A stretch of DNA of 41,486 nt. Origin: an uncultured Bacteroides sp. Lineage in GTDB: Bacteria; Bacteroidota; Bacteroidia; Bacteroidales; Bacteroidaceae. The first letter of the stretch is position 1. Every line of letters starts with the position of its first letter. Of the stretch, positions 26,517 through 34,460 are shown one piece after another. A program made the position numbers and the translations under genes. The stretch covers positions 1-41,486 of the forward strand of contig CAAFUN010000137.1 of assembly GCA_900766195.1 (NCBI GenBank), written 5' to 3'. The notes beneath the pieces were generated by a model, which was given only the letters and a program-made list of their open reading frames with translations, did not search any database and was not told the origin of the DNA.

Positions 26517-27779
26517 TCAATTGGATTGTTTCTTCAATTTGGTTACGGCGTGCTCCAGTGATTCCGTAGGTTCAATGATGTTGTATTTCTTCCAGAAGTC
26601 TTCATTCCAATATTCGTTCACAATATCATAGAACACATCTTTTTCCTTAAACATATTCTTGTAAGGAATGGTAGGAGCATTATCCACTTTCCTATCCGTT
26701 ACCACCATTTCCGAAAGTACGGTATAGCCTGAAGAGAACAGCCTCCGTTGCCAATCACATTTAAATCGGATCTCACTGCGGATGTAGTTCAAGTAAGTTT
26801 TACCTCCCTGATTCTTATAATTCACCATATATGAAATTTCCTGTGGTTTGAAGCGTAGTCCAAGAGGTTTCTTCCGCAGAATAGCCTGAATGGCTTTTAC
26901 TTTATTCGCCATATCCAGTGAAAACTCAGCACGGGTGAACGAAAGTATTTCACGATCTATGTACAGCTTTCCGTAAAATAAAGCATAAGGCAACGTTACT
27001 CTGGGGCGGAAACTGACCACATATTGCATGCGGTTGTCAATAGATATGGGATCTTCCATTTTATACTCATAGTCATCCAGACTGTGTGTTCCTATCAGCG
27101 CATCTTCATTTTTCACAAAGTCCAGGTAAATAGAGAGATTGGGACCTCCTACCACTTTCACAGCCAATGTATCACTCTGCTTCAAGCTCAACAAGCGTCG
27201 TCCTTTCTCTATCCTCACCCGGTCAAAATCGGCATTCCGATCTTTGTAAGCAGTTTTATAGATATCTATCACAGCTTCGGACACGCTGATATAACGACGT
27301 CCCTTTTGCACTGTTTCGCGATAAAAAGAGGTCAGCAGATTGGGATTCTGCGCATAGTTTGCCGGAATCTTCTTAATGGCTTCTTCAACAAGTGCGCGAG
27401 GTGTATTGCCGAATACCACAATCTCACCCAACAGATTGGAATAAGGACTCATCCATACGGTCAGATCGGAAGTGTCATCCTGTCCTTTTAAGGAAATACG
27501 AGAGTTGAGGAAACCAATGTGTGAAACCGTTAGTTCCTGTGCCGGCTCAGATCGTTTTATCTTCAATGAAAATACACCGTCGGCATTGGTGACCGTACCG
27601 ATATTCGTACCCGGAACGGATACGTTCACATTTTCCAGTTTCTTCTTGTTGTCCTTGTTCTTAATGACGCCGGTCACGGTGTAATAATCGTTGGCATCAC
27701 TCTGAGCACATAATGGGGTTACTCCAACTAATAGAAGAATAAGTAACCAACCTACTGAGTTTATCAATTGCTTTTTCAT
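26517..27779 (-). CDS. Carboxypeptidase-regulatory-like domain protein
   Basis: A 420-residue exported protein with a signal peptide (about 1-25, ending LCAQ) and a CarboxypepD_reg-like beta-sandwich (about 33-120; VTGVIKNKDNKKKLENVNVSVPGTNIGTVTNADGVFSLKIK). The Bacteroidetes-specific C-terminal domain (about 120-420) contains NLLTSFYRETVQKGRRYISVSEAVIDIYKTAYKD and YIDREILSFTRAEFSLDM. The same arrangement, including FYRE, the acidic-YID strand and a terminal FWxxxNIIxxxE motif, recurs in the protein at 23388-24929. The two are therefore paralogues, and this one lacks the STN domain. No TonB-receptor barrel is present. It is first in the order ahead of the sigma factor. Substrate and location (periplasm or outer membrane) are unknown. 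Confidence 0.82.
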   Translation of the reverse strand: MKKQLINSVGWLLILLLVGVTPLCAQSDANDYYTVTGVIKNKDNKKKLENVNVSVPGTNIGTVTNADGVFSLKIKRSEPAQELTVSHIGFLNSRISLKGQDDTSDLTVWMSPYSNLLGEIVVFGNTPRALVEEAIKKIPANYAQNPNLLTSFYRETVQKGRRYISVSEAVIDIYKTAYKDRNADFDRVRIEKGRRLLSLKQSDTLAVKVVGGPNLSIYLDFVKNEDALIGTHSLDDYEYKMEDPISIDNRMQYVVSFRPRVTLPYALFYGKLYIDREILSFTRAEFSLDMANKVKAIQAILRKKPLGLRFKPQEISYMVNYKNQGGKTYLNYIRSEIRFKCDWQRRLFSSGYTVLSEMVVTDRKVDNAPTIPYKNMFKEKDVFYDIVNEYWNEDFWKKYNIIEPTESLEHAVTKLKKQSN

Positions 27780-28046
27780 TTGGGTATGATTTAAAAGGTG
27801 ACTTAATTAGCTTTCTACAATTAAGAGCACCCAGTACGAAAATACCCTATCGTTATTTCGATTATTTTTTATGCTTCCGGTGCAAATGATCATGTGTTGT
27901 CTACTGTCCGGCAAAAAACAAACAGATAAGAAATGTAACAACCCATGAGGTGTTTACTCCCCTATCAACACATCAACTGATAGATTTATCATTACAAAAA
28001 GGGAATAGAAGCAGGGGTTGATGCAGACTGTTTCAGAATGAGAAGA

Positions 28047-28134
28047 ATTCAGTTACGACTTGAGCCTAATTCAGTCGTATACTGAATGGCATTGAGTCGT
28101 ATACTTAACCCTATTCAGTCGTATACTGAATGCA
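28047..28134. repeat. Four 22-bp tandem units with palindromic cores
   Basis: Units begin at 28047, 28069, 28091 and 28113, each exactly 22 bases. Units 2 and 4 share ATTCAGTCGTATACTGAAT, a palindrome with 7-bp arms (ATTCAGT/ACTGAAT) around CGTAT. Unit 3 differs in the arms (ATTGAGTCGTATACTTAA) and unit 1 is more diverged (ATTCAGTTACGACTTGAG). The spacing of about two helical turns would place repeated sites on the same DNA face, as in operator arrays. Confidence 0.8.
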
Positions 28135-28166
28135 CCCCCTTTCAGAACAGTTCTGAGAGGGGGTGC
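28132..28166. other. Strong 16-bp stem with 3-base loop
   Basis: GCACCCCCTTTCAGAA (28132-28147) pairs along its whole length with 28151-28166 (one G-U wobble) around the loop CAG. No T-run follows on either strand, so it is not a standard intrinsic terminator. It abuts the last 22-bp unit and lies 87 bases downstream of the HIT stop codon on the minus strand. Confidence 0.8.
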
Positions 28167-28252
28167 AGTTTAACCCATCACAAGGATGGATATAAGAGAT
28201 GCAGAGAGCGAATATTATTTACGTTTACCGCACGTATATTGTTCTCCGTTTG

Positions 28253-28678
28253 TTATAGATACTTCTTTACGGCATCAATCAATTCTTGATATTCGGCATC
28301 CGTCAGATACACTTTGCCGGGGTTCATCTGGAAAGTGCCACCATAGTCGGGACCATCCACATATTTGGGCGCCAGATGGAAATGCAAGTGAGAAAGTTTA
28401 TCAGAATATGCACCATAATTGATTTTTTCGGGATTAAAAGCCTTTTGCATGGCACGGGTCACACACGCCACATCCGCCATAAAAGCATTGCGATCTGCCT
28501 CATTCAGTTCATTCAAATCATTCACATGGTCTTTGTACGCCACCAGACAACGCCCCCTATACGTTTGCTCCTTAAACAGGAAAGCCCGCGATACGCTCAG
28601 CTGAGCTATTTCAATCATCAGACTATTCAAAGTCTCGTTGTTCTGGCAATACAGACAATCTTTAGGATCACTTTTCAT
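28253..28678 (-). CDS. HIT family protein (histidine triad)
   Basis: A 141-residue cytoplasmic histidine-triad protein, a nucleotide hydrolase or transferase family acting on adenosine phosphoramidates and dinucleoside polyphosphates. The triad is HLHFHLAPKY (about 98-107), with an upstream conserved YGAYSDKLSHLHF. The N-terminal CLYCQNNE (Cys8, Cys11) resembles the zinc-binding CxxC of HIT proteins, though the further ligands are not obvious. The length is normal. It starts 34 bases after the stop of the Kef-type antiporter gene on the same strand and is probably co-transcribed. Confidence 0.92.
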   Translation of the reverse strand: MKSDPKDCLYCQNNETLNSLMIEIAQLSVSRAFLFKEQTYRGRCLVAYKDHVNDLNELNEADRNAFMADVACVTRAMQKAFNPEKINYGAYSDKLSHLHFHLAPKYVDGPDYGGTFQMNPGKVYLTDAEYQELIDAVKKYL

Positions 28679-28712
28679 CTTGTTTTATTTTTTATTCTGT
28701 TTATATATAACA

Positions 28713-30986
28713 TTATACCTTGCCGGTAATCTTCACATTGGTTGAACCCACCAGGCGGTATACATCATTCTTTTCACCTACTACCCATACAATGTCATCC
28801 TCCTCAAAAGCAGCATGTGTATCAGGAGCATGAAGACCCTCTCCCACACGCTCCACACCGACAATCAAGCAATGATAGTCTTCCCTGATTCCCGAGTCAC
28901 GCAGTGTCTTACCTAAAAAGTCGGAATCTTCATCCACCAGAAATTGACGCAAGATCATTTCACTCTTTTCTATCACATCGGTTTCAAGACTGTTGGCCGT
29001 CTCCAGGTCTTTACTGAAAAGTCCAAGCTCTTCATCGGTGGCTATCACTTGTATCTTATCTTTTGGGAAAAGGCGCTCCGTTGCCCCGGGTATGTTTATC
29101 CTCTTCTTGCCACGCAGAATGGAGACAATATGCACACCATATTTCTTACCGATATTCAATTCCTGCAAGGTTTGCCCCGCCCAGTCCGACTCTCCGGGTA
29201 TTTCAAAATCCGCCAAATGGAGGTCACGTGACAATAGACGTCCGGCATACTCCGGTTTCTTCTCGCCCAGATATTCGGCACGCCTATCCCGATAATGAAG
29301 ATTCTGAAGAAACTTCCGTTCAATCAAGATGGACTGTCTCTTTAACTGACGAGATATAATCATCAGTATGACCAAGAGCAAAGCCACGCCAAGCACCAGT
29401 CCCACAGATACATCAAACAAGCTTCCGATGACAAACATCACAAAAGACACAGCCAGGATGATACGCACCACAATGGTAGCAATAAGCGGTGCCCTGTTGC
29501 CCCAACTGTCATTCCACAACGTAACAAACTCCTCCGAATGGTTTTTCTTTATCATCACGGCACGCAAGAAAGGAGAAAGCAACAGGATGATGATAAATGC
29601 ACCGAGCATATTGCCCCAAACGCCAGGCAAGCTTTTGTGAAGCAACGGCATCAAAAGACGAAAAGCAATAGCTATAATAGCAATGGATATGATAGAGTAA
29701 ACCACTATGATACGTATCAGTGCCACAATCAACCTTTTCCACAAACTCTGATGATTCATGGGTTGCGTACTCGAAGTATAACGATCCAAGAAATTACTCC
29801 ATTTCTGTGGCAAATGACTGTCAACAAAATTATATGCCGGTTCTGCCAGTCGAATCATATAAGGTGTGAGGAAAGTGGTAATAACGGAAACTGCCACAAC
29901 AATGGGGTATAAGAAATCACTGGTGACGTGCAGCGTCACCCCAAGAGAGGCTATAATAAACGCAAACTCACCAATCTGTGTCAAACTGAACCCGCACTGC
30001 ATGGCTGTCTTAAGCGGTTTACCGGCAAGCAAAACACCAATCGTGCCAAACAATGACTGTCCGATGATGACCGCCAGTATAATTACAATTATAGGAAGGG
30101 CATAATGCCCTATCATAGCGGGGTCAACCATCATGCCGACAGATACAAAGAATATAGCACCAAACAAGTCCTTCACCGGCTTCACCAGATGCTCAATACT
30201 TTCCGCTTCAATCGTTTCGGCCAAGATGGAACCCATGATAAATGCACCGAATGCCGCCGAAAATCCGGTTCGCGCAGCAATCACCACCATGCCAAAGCAA
30301 AGTCCCAAAGCCACAATGAGCAAAGTCTCCTCACTCATGAGTTTACGGCTACGCTTCAAAAATTCGGGGATCGCATAAATACCCACAATAAACCACAGGA
30401 TAAGGAAAAACAGCAGTTTGGCAATACTCTCCAACATCTCCGTGCCTTCAAAATTATTGCTCACCGCCATGGTAGAAAGCATCACCATGAGCACAATGGC
30501 CAAAATATCCTCCAAAATAAGCACGCTAAGCACCAGCCCAGCAAACTGTTTTTTGCGTAAGCCCATGTCATCAAACGCCTTATAGATGATGGTTGTGGAA
30601 GACATGGCAATCATACCACCCAGAAAGAGACAGTCCATCCGTTTCCACCCAAATGCGCTACCCACGCCAATGCCCACCAGAATCATAGAAAATATAATGG
30701 TACACGCCACAATAATGGCAGGTCCGCCCACTTTGACAATCTTCTTAAAACTAAACTCCAAGCCCAAAGCAAACAAAAGGAAAATCACACCAATGTCCGC
30801 CCACGTCTGCACATTGGCAGAATCCATCACCGAAGGTGTATAAGGCATGTGCGGACTAGCCAAAAAGCCGGCCACCACATATCCCAGCACCAAAGGTTGC
30901 TTCATCTTCTTGAATAGTAATGTCATAATTCCGGCACATATCAATATTATTGCCAGATCATTTATTAAGGTGGGCAAATGCGACAT
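28713..30986 (-). CDS. Kef-type cation:proton antiporter with two RCK_C domains
   Basis: A 757-residue inner membrane antiporter of the CPA2 family (KefB/C-like, K+ or Na+ against H+). The N-terminal half has about 12 helices (about 7-380) with typical LGYVVAGFLASPH, LGLEFSFKKIVKVGG and GFSAAFGAFIMGSILAET segments. Two or more further helices follow at about 415-445, 455-475 and 498-545. The C-terminus carries two RCK_C (TrkA-C) domains (about 585-665 and 675-750; FEIPGESDWAGQTLQELNIG and LVDEDSDFLGKTLRDSGIRED). No RCK_N Rossmann domain with GxGxxG is present, unlike E. coli KefB/C, so NAD or glutathione gating is unlikely. It is transcribed ahead of the HIT gene. The ion is not known. Confidence 0.9.
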   Translation of the reverse strand: MSHLPTLINDLAIILICAGIMTLLFKKMKQPLVLGYVVAGFLASPHMPYTPSVMDSANVQTWADIGVIFLLFALGLEFSFKKIVKVGGPAIIVACTIIFSMILVGIGVGSAFGWKRMDCLFLGGMIAMSSTTIIYKAFDDMGLRKKQFAGLVLSVLILEDILAIVLMVMLSTMAVSNNFEGTEMLESIAKLLFFLILWFIVGIYAIPEFLKRSRKLMSEETLLIVALGLCFGMVVIAARTGFSAAFGAFIMGSILAETIEAESIEHLVKPVKDLFGAIFFVSVGMMVDPAMIGHYALPIIVIILAVIIGQSLFGTIGVLLAGKPLKTAMQCGFSLTQIGEFAFIIASLGVTLHVTSDFLYPIVVAVSVITTFLTPYMIRLAEPAYNFVDSHLPQKWSNFLDRYTSSTQPMNHQSLWKRLIVALIRIIVVYSIISIAIIAIAFRLLMPLLHKSLPGVWGNMLGAFIIILLLSPFLRAVMIKKNHSEEFVTLWNDSWGNRAPLIATIVVRIILAVSFVMFVIGSLFDVSVGLVLGVALLLVILMIISRQLKRQSILIERKFLQNLHYRDRRAEYLGEKKPEYAGRLLSRDLHLADFEIPGESDWAGQTLQELNIGKKYGVHIVSILRGKKRINIPGATERLFPKDKIQVIATDEELGLFSKDLETANSLETDVIEKSEMILRQFLVDEDSDFLGKTLRDSGIREDYHCLIVGVERVGEGLHAPDTHAAFEEDDIVWVVGEKNDVYRLVGSTNVKITGKV

Positions 30987-31014
30987 AAATTCCGTCTATT
31001 TAGATTTCTACTGA

Positions 31015-31022
31015 CAAAGATA
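31015..31022 (-). promoter_or_regulatory. -7 element for the antiporter-HIT unit
   Basis: On the minus strand this reads TATCTTTG, an exact TAnnTTTG match, 28 bases before the start codon at 30986. A TTG lies 22 bases upstream of it (31047-31045) as a possible -33 element. Confidence 0.6.
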
Positions 31023-31151
31023 GAATTTTTTCTAAAGAGGATGAACAATGAAAGTAAATAATGAAAGCAAGACTATTTTTAAAATGAAAAAGCCCTTTTG
31101 TAACAAAAGATTTTAAGTTCATCTTCAGGAATGTAGGAACCTACAAATAAA

Positions 31152-31187
31152 AAAGAGAGAATGCCAGCCTAAACTGCACCTCTCTTT
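31152..31187 (-). terminator. Intrinsic terminator after the coiled-coil/barrel unit
   Basis: The arms AAAGAGAG (31152-31159) and CTCTCTTT (31180-31187) pair, with additional inner pairs. On the minus strand the stem is followed by a T-run continuing into TTTATTTG. Confidence 0.75.
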
Positions 31188-31236
31188 CTTCATTTCAGTG
31201 TCTCATCTAGAGATACTATTTTCAGTTATCAGGAAA

Positions 31237-31267
31237 TCCCCGCCAACGCTCGAAGCGCCGCCGGGGA
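31237..31267 (-). other. GC-rich hairpin downstream of the beta-barrel gene
   Basis: TCCCCG at 31237-31242 pairs with CGGGGA at 31262-31267, with an inner CGC/GCG stem around TCGAA. It is notably GC-rich in an AT-rich setting, 47 bases after the stop codon. It may be a transcript-stabilising or accessory terminator structure. Confidence 0.5.
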
Positions 31268-31313
31268 AAACAATAAAACAACATTTACCTCACATTAATT
31301 GAGAAGGACTCAA

Positions 31314-32090
31314 TCAGAATTTAAATCCAATCTTAATCGTCGGAGCAGCCAACACACTGAAGTTATGGCTATCTGCCGAGAGGTTCTTTAAACCTTCCTG
31401 AGGTTTGTATGATGTCATGTTGTAAGTGTAAGAGAACGGATCAACCTGCACACCCACATACATGGCAGGAAGAACAAAATAATCCACACCGAAAGTGATG
31501 GAACCACGGAGATTATAAGTCTCGGCAGTAGATTTGCCCATCGTTTCGTATTCATCATATTTTATTTCATTCAATCCGTATGCAAAGCCTACCCTCACTC
31601 CTAAATAAGGCATCAAATTGGGCACAGCTTTCATTTTAAAATAACGATCAACGCCTGTAAACACATTGTATGAGAACGAGTAAGCATCTCCAACGGCACG
31701 GTAGTTGGGTATTTCACCCATATTTTCTTCCGCCGAGTTAGCTCTATTCGTATCGTCAATCGTGCCGGGAACAGACGAATAACCAGGGTTATTCGTAAAG
31801 TTCACACCGCCACCCAGATTCAGTTTCCACAAGTCTTTGAAGAACCAGCCCCCTTCAAAACCCACCATCAGTTTTTTATCTGTCCAATTGGTGGAGAGTG
31901 CTGCTGCCTCGTAGTCCGTCAGCAAGCCCGACTGGGCTGTGACGCTTGCGTAGCTATTGTATCCGACAGTTGCCGCTATGGTAAAGTCACCTTTCTTGGG
32001 GGTGAAAACCTTATCAGAGCTTTCCTGTGCATTTGCTGCAAGACACATCATGGGTATAACGGCTAATATTAAAAGTTTTTTTATCTTCAT
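31314..32090 (-). CDS. Outer membrane beta-barrel protein
   Basis: A 258-residue outer membrane protein with a signal peptide (about 1-21, ending ANAQ) and a small porin/OmpW-like barrel of alternating strands: DFTIAATVGYNSYASV, KLMVGFEGGWFFKDLWKLNLGGGVNFTN, YRAVGDAYSFSYNVFTGVDRYF, MPYLGVRVGFAYGLNEI, SITFGVDYFVLPAMYVGVQVDPFSYTYNM. The last strand ends in NFSVLAAPTIKIGFKF, with a terminal Phe as recognised by BAM. It starts 32 bases downstream of the coiled-coil lipoprotein gene, so they are likely co-transcribed. No specific function is visible; a pore or an anchor for the lipoprotein partner is inference. Confidence 0.85.
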   Translation of the reverse strand: MKIKKLLILAVIPMMCLAANAQESSDKVFTPKKGDFTIAATVGYNSYASVTAQSGLLTDYEAAALSTNWTDKKLMVGFEGGWFFKDLWKLNLGGGVNFTNNPGYSSVPGTIDDTNRANSAEENMGEIPNYRAVGDAYSFSYNVFTGVDRYFKMKAVPNLMPYLGVRVGFAYGLNEIKYDEYETMGKSTAETYNLRGSITFGVDYFVLPAMYVGVQVDPFSYTYNMTSYKPQEGLKNLSADSHNFSVLAAPTIKIGFKF

Positions 32091-32122
32091 GTTACTTTTG
32101 TTTTTTACGCCGTTAATTCACA

Positions 32123-33868
32123 TTATTCTTTCATAGCAGCATCAAGAGCGGCTTTAGCAGCAGTAGCCTCTTTTTCCAATGCAGCAACTTCAGCTTCTTT
32201 ATTGCTAATTTTAACTTTCGTTCTCTCTATTAATTGCTCATTTGATGTAATAGCGGACAAATCAGCAATGTCAGCTTGGGCACTCTTTATGGAGCCCTCA
32301 AGAGATGCAATCTTAGAATCAACATTAACACTTTGATCCATTATATTAGATAAAATAAGGACAACATTACTCTGCTTATTATAATTATACAAATCTTTGT
32401 CAACCTGAATAGATGCATCCTCAGAAGCTTTACTCGCTGAATTATAAGCAGCAATAGCATCAGCAAATTTAGAAGCCTCTGCTTTCAAATAATCATAGGC
32501 ATCTTTTATGGTAGCCAAATCCGATTTTGTTTGAGCCAAAACAGCTTTTGCTTGATTCAAGTCATACAGCTTATTTCCTGTTGCAATTTGTGCCTGTGCA
32601 TACGCATCTATAGCAGCTTGTGTAGCACCAGATGCCTCAGCTACCGTCTTAGCAGCCGCTTCTGCAGTAACAGCAGTATTATAAGCGGTCTGCGCTGTGT
32701 TTACAACAGTAGTTGCAGCAGTTATATCAGCATTTAAAGAAGCAAAGAAGGTAGTAAAACCATCTTCATTAATATCATAGTAATTTGTATAAGCATTATA
32801 AAAATATGTTCCCATAACTCGACCATCATCATACGATGGAGTTAATTTATGGTTTTCATCTAATACATCAGAAAACAGTTTCACATATACCTGTACACTA
32901 TTCTTAGAATAGCTATATCCATAGAAAGATTCTCCATTAACCCAATTATATCCAATATAGTAGTTAGTATATGAATGATATCTAAATGCATTGATAAACT
33001 TATTCACATAAGCTGAGGAATTAATCAGATTATAAGCATCATTCCGTTTATTATCAGCAATCGTATATGCCTGCCATGATGTCCGATAAGTAGAATACAA
33101 AGAAGTCTTTTTTGTATTTGCTTTATCATAAGCGGCTTTGGCATCATTATAAGTGACACCTTTATACTGTTTCCATATTTCAATTTCAGCATTCCACAAT
33201 GCTATATCTGTATTCCTTTTAGTTATAGCTTGTTCTTTAGCCTTTTTCAAATCTACTAAATTATTCTCATAAGATGTTAAGTCAATCTTCAAATTTGCAA
33301 GAGATTGCTTAGCCTCAATTAAATCAGTAGAAGCTTGAGTGTAAGCAGTAAGCAATTTCCCTAATTTAGCTTGATCTTGTGCAGACAAAGCTTCCAATTG
33401 ACTATTATAGTCATACTGGGCTTTCAACAAAGCAGTTTTTGCTTCTTGGAGTTGTTGTTCAAGAGTCATTGCAAGAGTTTTCAAATCACCTGCAATTTTA
33501 GCTTTTTTATATTCCAAGCTTGCTTTTTCAACTTCCAATTCCGCCTTTAATTGCTCCAGCTTCACTTTCTCTTCTTCCAACATGACTTTCTGCAAGTCCA
33601 CATTAACTTTTGCTAATTCCACATTAACTGCAGCTAGCTGAGTCTGTGTCTTAATAGCTTCCGTCTGAGCTGACTTCATAGCAGCATCTGCTTCTGCCAA
33701 CAATTTTGTAGCTTCCGCTGTAGCATTGTTCATTGCAGCAACAGATTTCAGTTGTTCCGCTTTTGCAGCACGCACGTCTGTTACAGACTGCGATTCGTTG
33801 TCGTCTACGCACGCTCCTAGGAATAATGCTCCCAAAAGCACTGCCACCATCATGAGTTTCTTCTTCAT
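32123..33868 (-). CDS. Long Ala-rich coiled-coil lipoprotein with Tyr-rich insert
   Basis: A 581-residue predicted lipoprotein: the signal peptide ends LFLGAC (lipid Cys20), followed by the acidic VDDNES. A very long Ala/Lys/Glu/Leu heptad region (about 31-275) includes VELAKVNVDLQKVMLEEEKVKLEQLKAELEVEKASLEY. A Tyr/Asn-rich, probably globular segment comes next (about 285-375), with 24 Tyr between 277 and 364. Two more coiled-coil stretches follow (about 376-495 and 510-580). The first and second halves could fold back as an antiparallel hairpin about 200 residues long, reaching far across the periplasm or out from the surface. No enzyme motif is seen. The gene precedes the beta-barrel gene by 32 bases and is preceded by an unusually AT-rich leader. 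Function unknown. Confidence 0.8.
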   Translation of the reverse strand: MKKKLMMVAVLLGALFLGACVDDNESQSVTDVRAAKAEQLKSVAAMNNATAEATKLLAEADAAMKSAQTEAIKTQTQLAAVNVELAKVNVDLQKVMLEEEKVKLEQLKAELEVEKASLEYKKAKIAGDLKTLAMTLEQQLQEAKTALLKAQYDYNSQLEALSAQDQAKLGKLLTAYTQASTDLIEAKQSLANLKIDLTSYENNLVDLKKAKEQAITKRNTDIALWNAEIEIWKQYKGVTYNDAKAAYDKANTKKTSLYSTYRTSWQAYTIADNKRNDAYNLINSSAYVNKFINAFRYHSYTNYYIGYNWVNGESFYGYSYSKNSVQVYVKLFSDVLDENHKLTPSYDDGRVMGTYFYNAYTNYYDINEDGFTTFFASLNADITAATTVVNTAQTAYNTAVTAEAAAKTVAEASGATQAAIDAYAQAQIATGNKLYDLNQAKAVLAQTKSDLATIKDAYDYLKAEASKFADAIAAYNSASKASEDASIQVDKDLYNYNKQSNVVLILSNIMDQSVNVDSKIASLEGSIKSAQADIADLSAITSNEQLIERTKVKISNKEAEVAALEKEATAAKAALDAAMKE

Positions 33869-34044
33869 AATTGTAATTTTAAAAAAGTGTTAGTAAAATA
33901 TTGTTGTGTAACTATGATATTTTCCCGGTACAACACCGGAAACGATATCCTAACTTATATAATTAATGAATTCCTCTAGCTTGTTTTTAAGAAGCAAATC
34001 ATCACATCTCTTGGTCATAACATTAATTACTTTTCTTTTCGGTA

Positions 34045-34052
34045 CAAATATA
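34045..34052 (-). promoter_or_regulatory. -7 element for the coiled-coil lipoprotein gene
   Basis: The minus strand reads TATATTTG, with TTG (34073-34071) 18 bases further upstream. This implies a leader of about 170 bases before the start at 33868. A second copy of TATATTTG occurs at 34243-34236. Confidence 0.5.
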
Positions 34053-34374
34053 TACATTATTTTAAAAACACAATAATTAAATACAAATATTTTATAATAA
34101 AAATAACTATTCAAAATATAAAATACTATTATAAGCATATCATTTCATAATTATACTACTAATAATCAACATATTACATAACGAATAAATTACATAACCA
34201 ATAATAGTATAATATTATATAAATAAAATATATAACAAATATATAATTACATATAAAAACATAAATGATAAAATTACAATCAATATTAGTAATTATTTAT
34301 TATCTATAAAAACCTTTTATAGGAGATATTTATCAACTTATCTTTAAAATCGACCGAATATCCATAAAAAAGCA

Positions 34375-34406
34375 AATGGAGAACGATACCTTAACCGTTC
34401 TCCATT
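34375..34406 (-). terminator. Intrinsic terminator after the LuxR-type regulator gene
   Basis: A perfect 11-bp stem, AATGGAGAACG (34375-34385) with CGTTCTCCATT (34396-34406), has a 10-base loop. On the minus strand it is followed by TTGCTTTTTT. Confidence 0.85.
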
Positions 34407-34460
34407 CATTCGTTTTAAAAATAGACTTTTACTCTATACCTCTCTACTAATGGATAGATT

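Larger units (their letters stand above)
27780..28252. other. 473-base intergenic region with tandem repeats and a hairpin
   Basis: This stretch between the HIT gene and the carboxypeptidase-like gene contains no convincing gene. It holds four 22-bp tandem units (28047-28134) joined directly to a long perfect hairpin (28132-28166). It should also contain the promoter of the 27779 gene, but no TAnnTTTG element was recognised on the minus strand, which would fit use of an ECF sigma factor. Confidence 0.7.
30987..31313. other. Intergenic region with two terminators and the antiporter promoter
   Basis: No gene is seen. Reading on the minus strand, the region holds a GC-rich hairpin (31237-31267) and an intrinsic terminator (31152-31187) after the beta-barrel gene, then the promoter of the Kef-type gene (31015-31022). 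Confidence 0.75.
33869..34460. other. 592-base very AT-rich intergenic region
   Basis: No convincing gene. From about 34020 to 34320 the sequence is almost all A and T, far above the window average. It holds at least one promoter for the lipoprotein/barrel unit (34045-34052), a second TATATTTG on the minus strand (34243-34236) and, on the far side, the terminator of the regulator gene. A 62-codon open frame (33950-34138, minus) overlaps the promoter and is rejected. Confidence 0.7.

Noticed and set aside
28047..28134. Possible CRISPR array
   Set aside because: Units are contiguous without spacers, only four copies exist, and no cas gene is nearby.
28286..28729. 147-codon plus-strand open frame opposite the HIT gene
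   Set aside because: The opposite strand has the intact histidine-triad motif; this frame has no recognisable domain.
30105..30560. 151-codon plus-strand open frame within the antiporter gene
   Set aside because: His/Gln-rich shadow of membrane helices encoded on the other strand.
33950..34138. 62-codon minus-strand open frame
   Set aside because: It lies in near-pure AT sequence, spans a predicted promoter, and its Phe/Tyr/Ile-rich composition is what random AT-rich DNA encodes.
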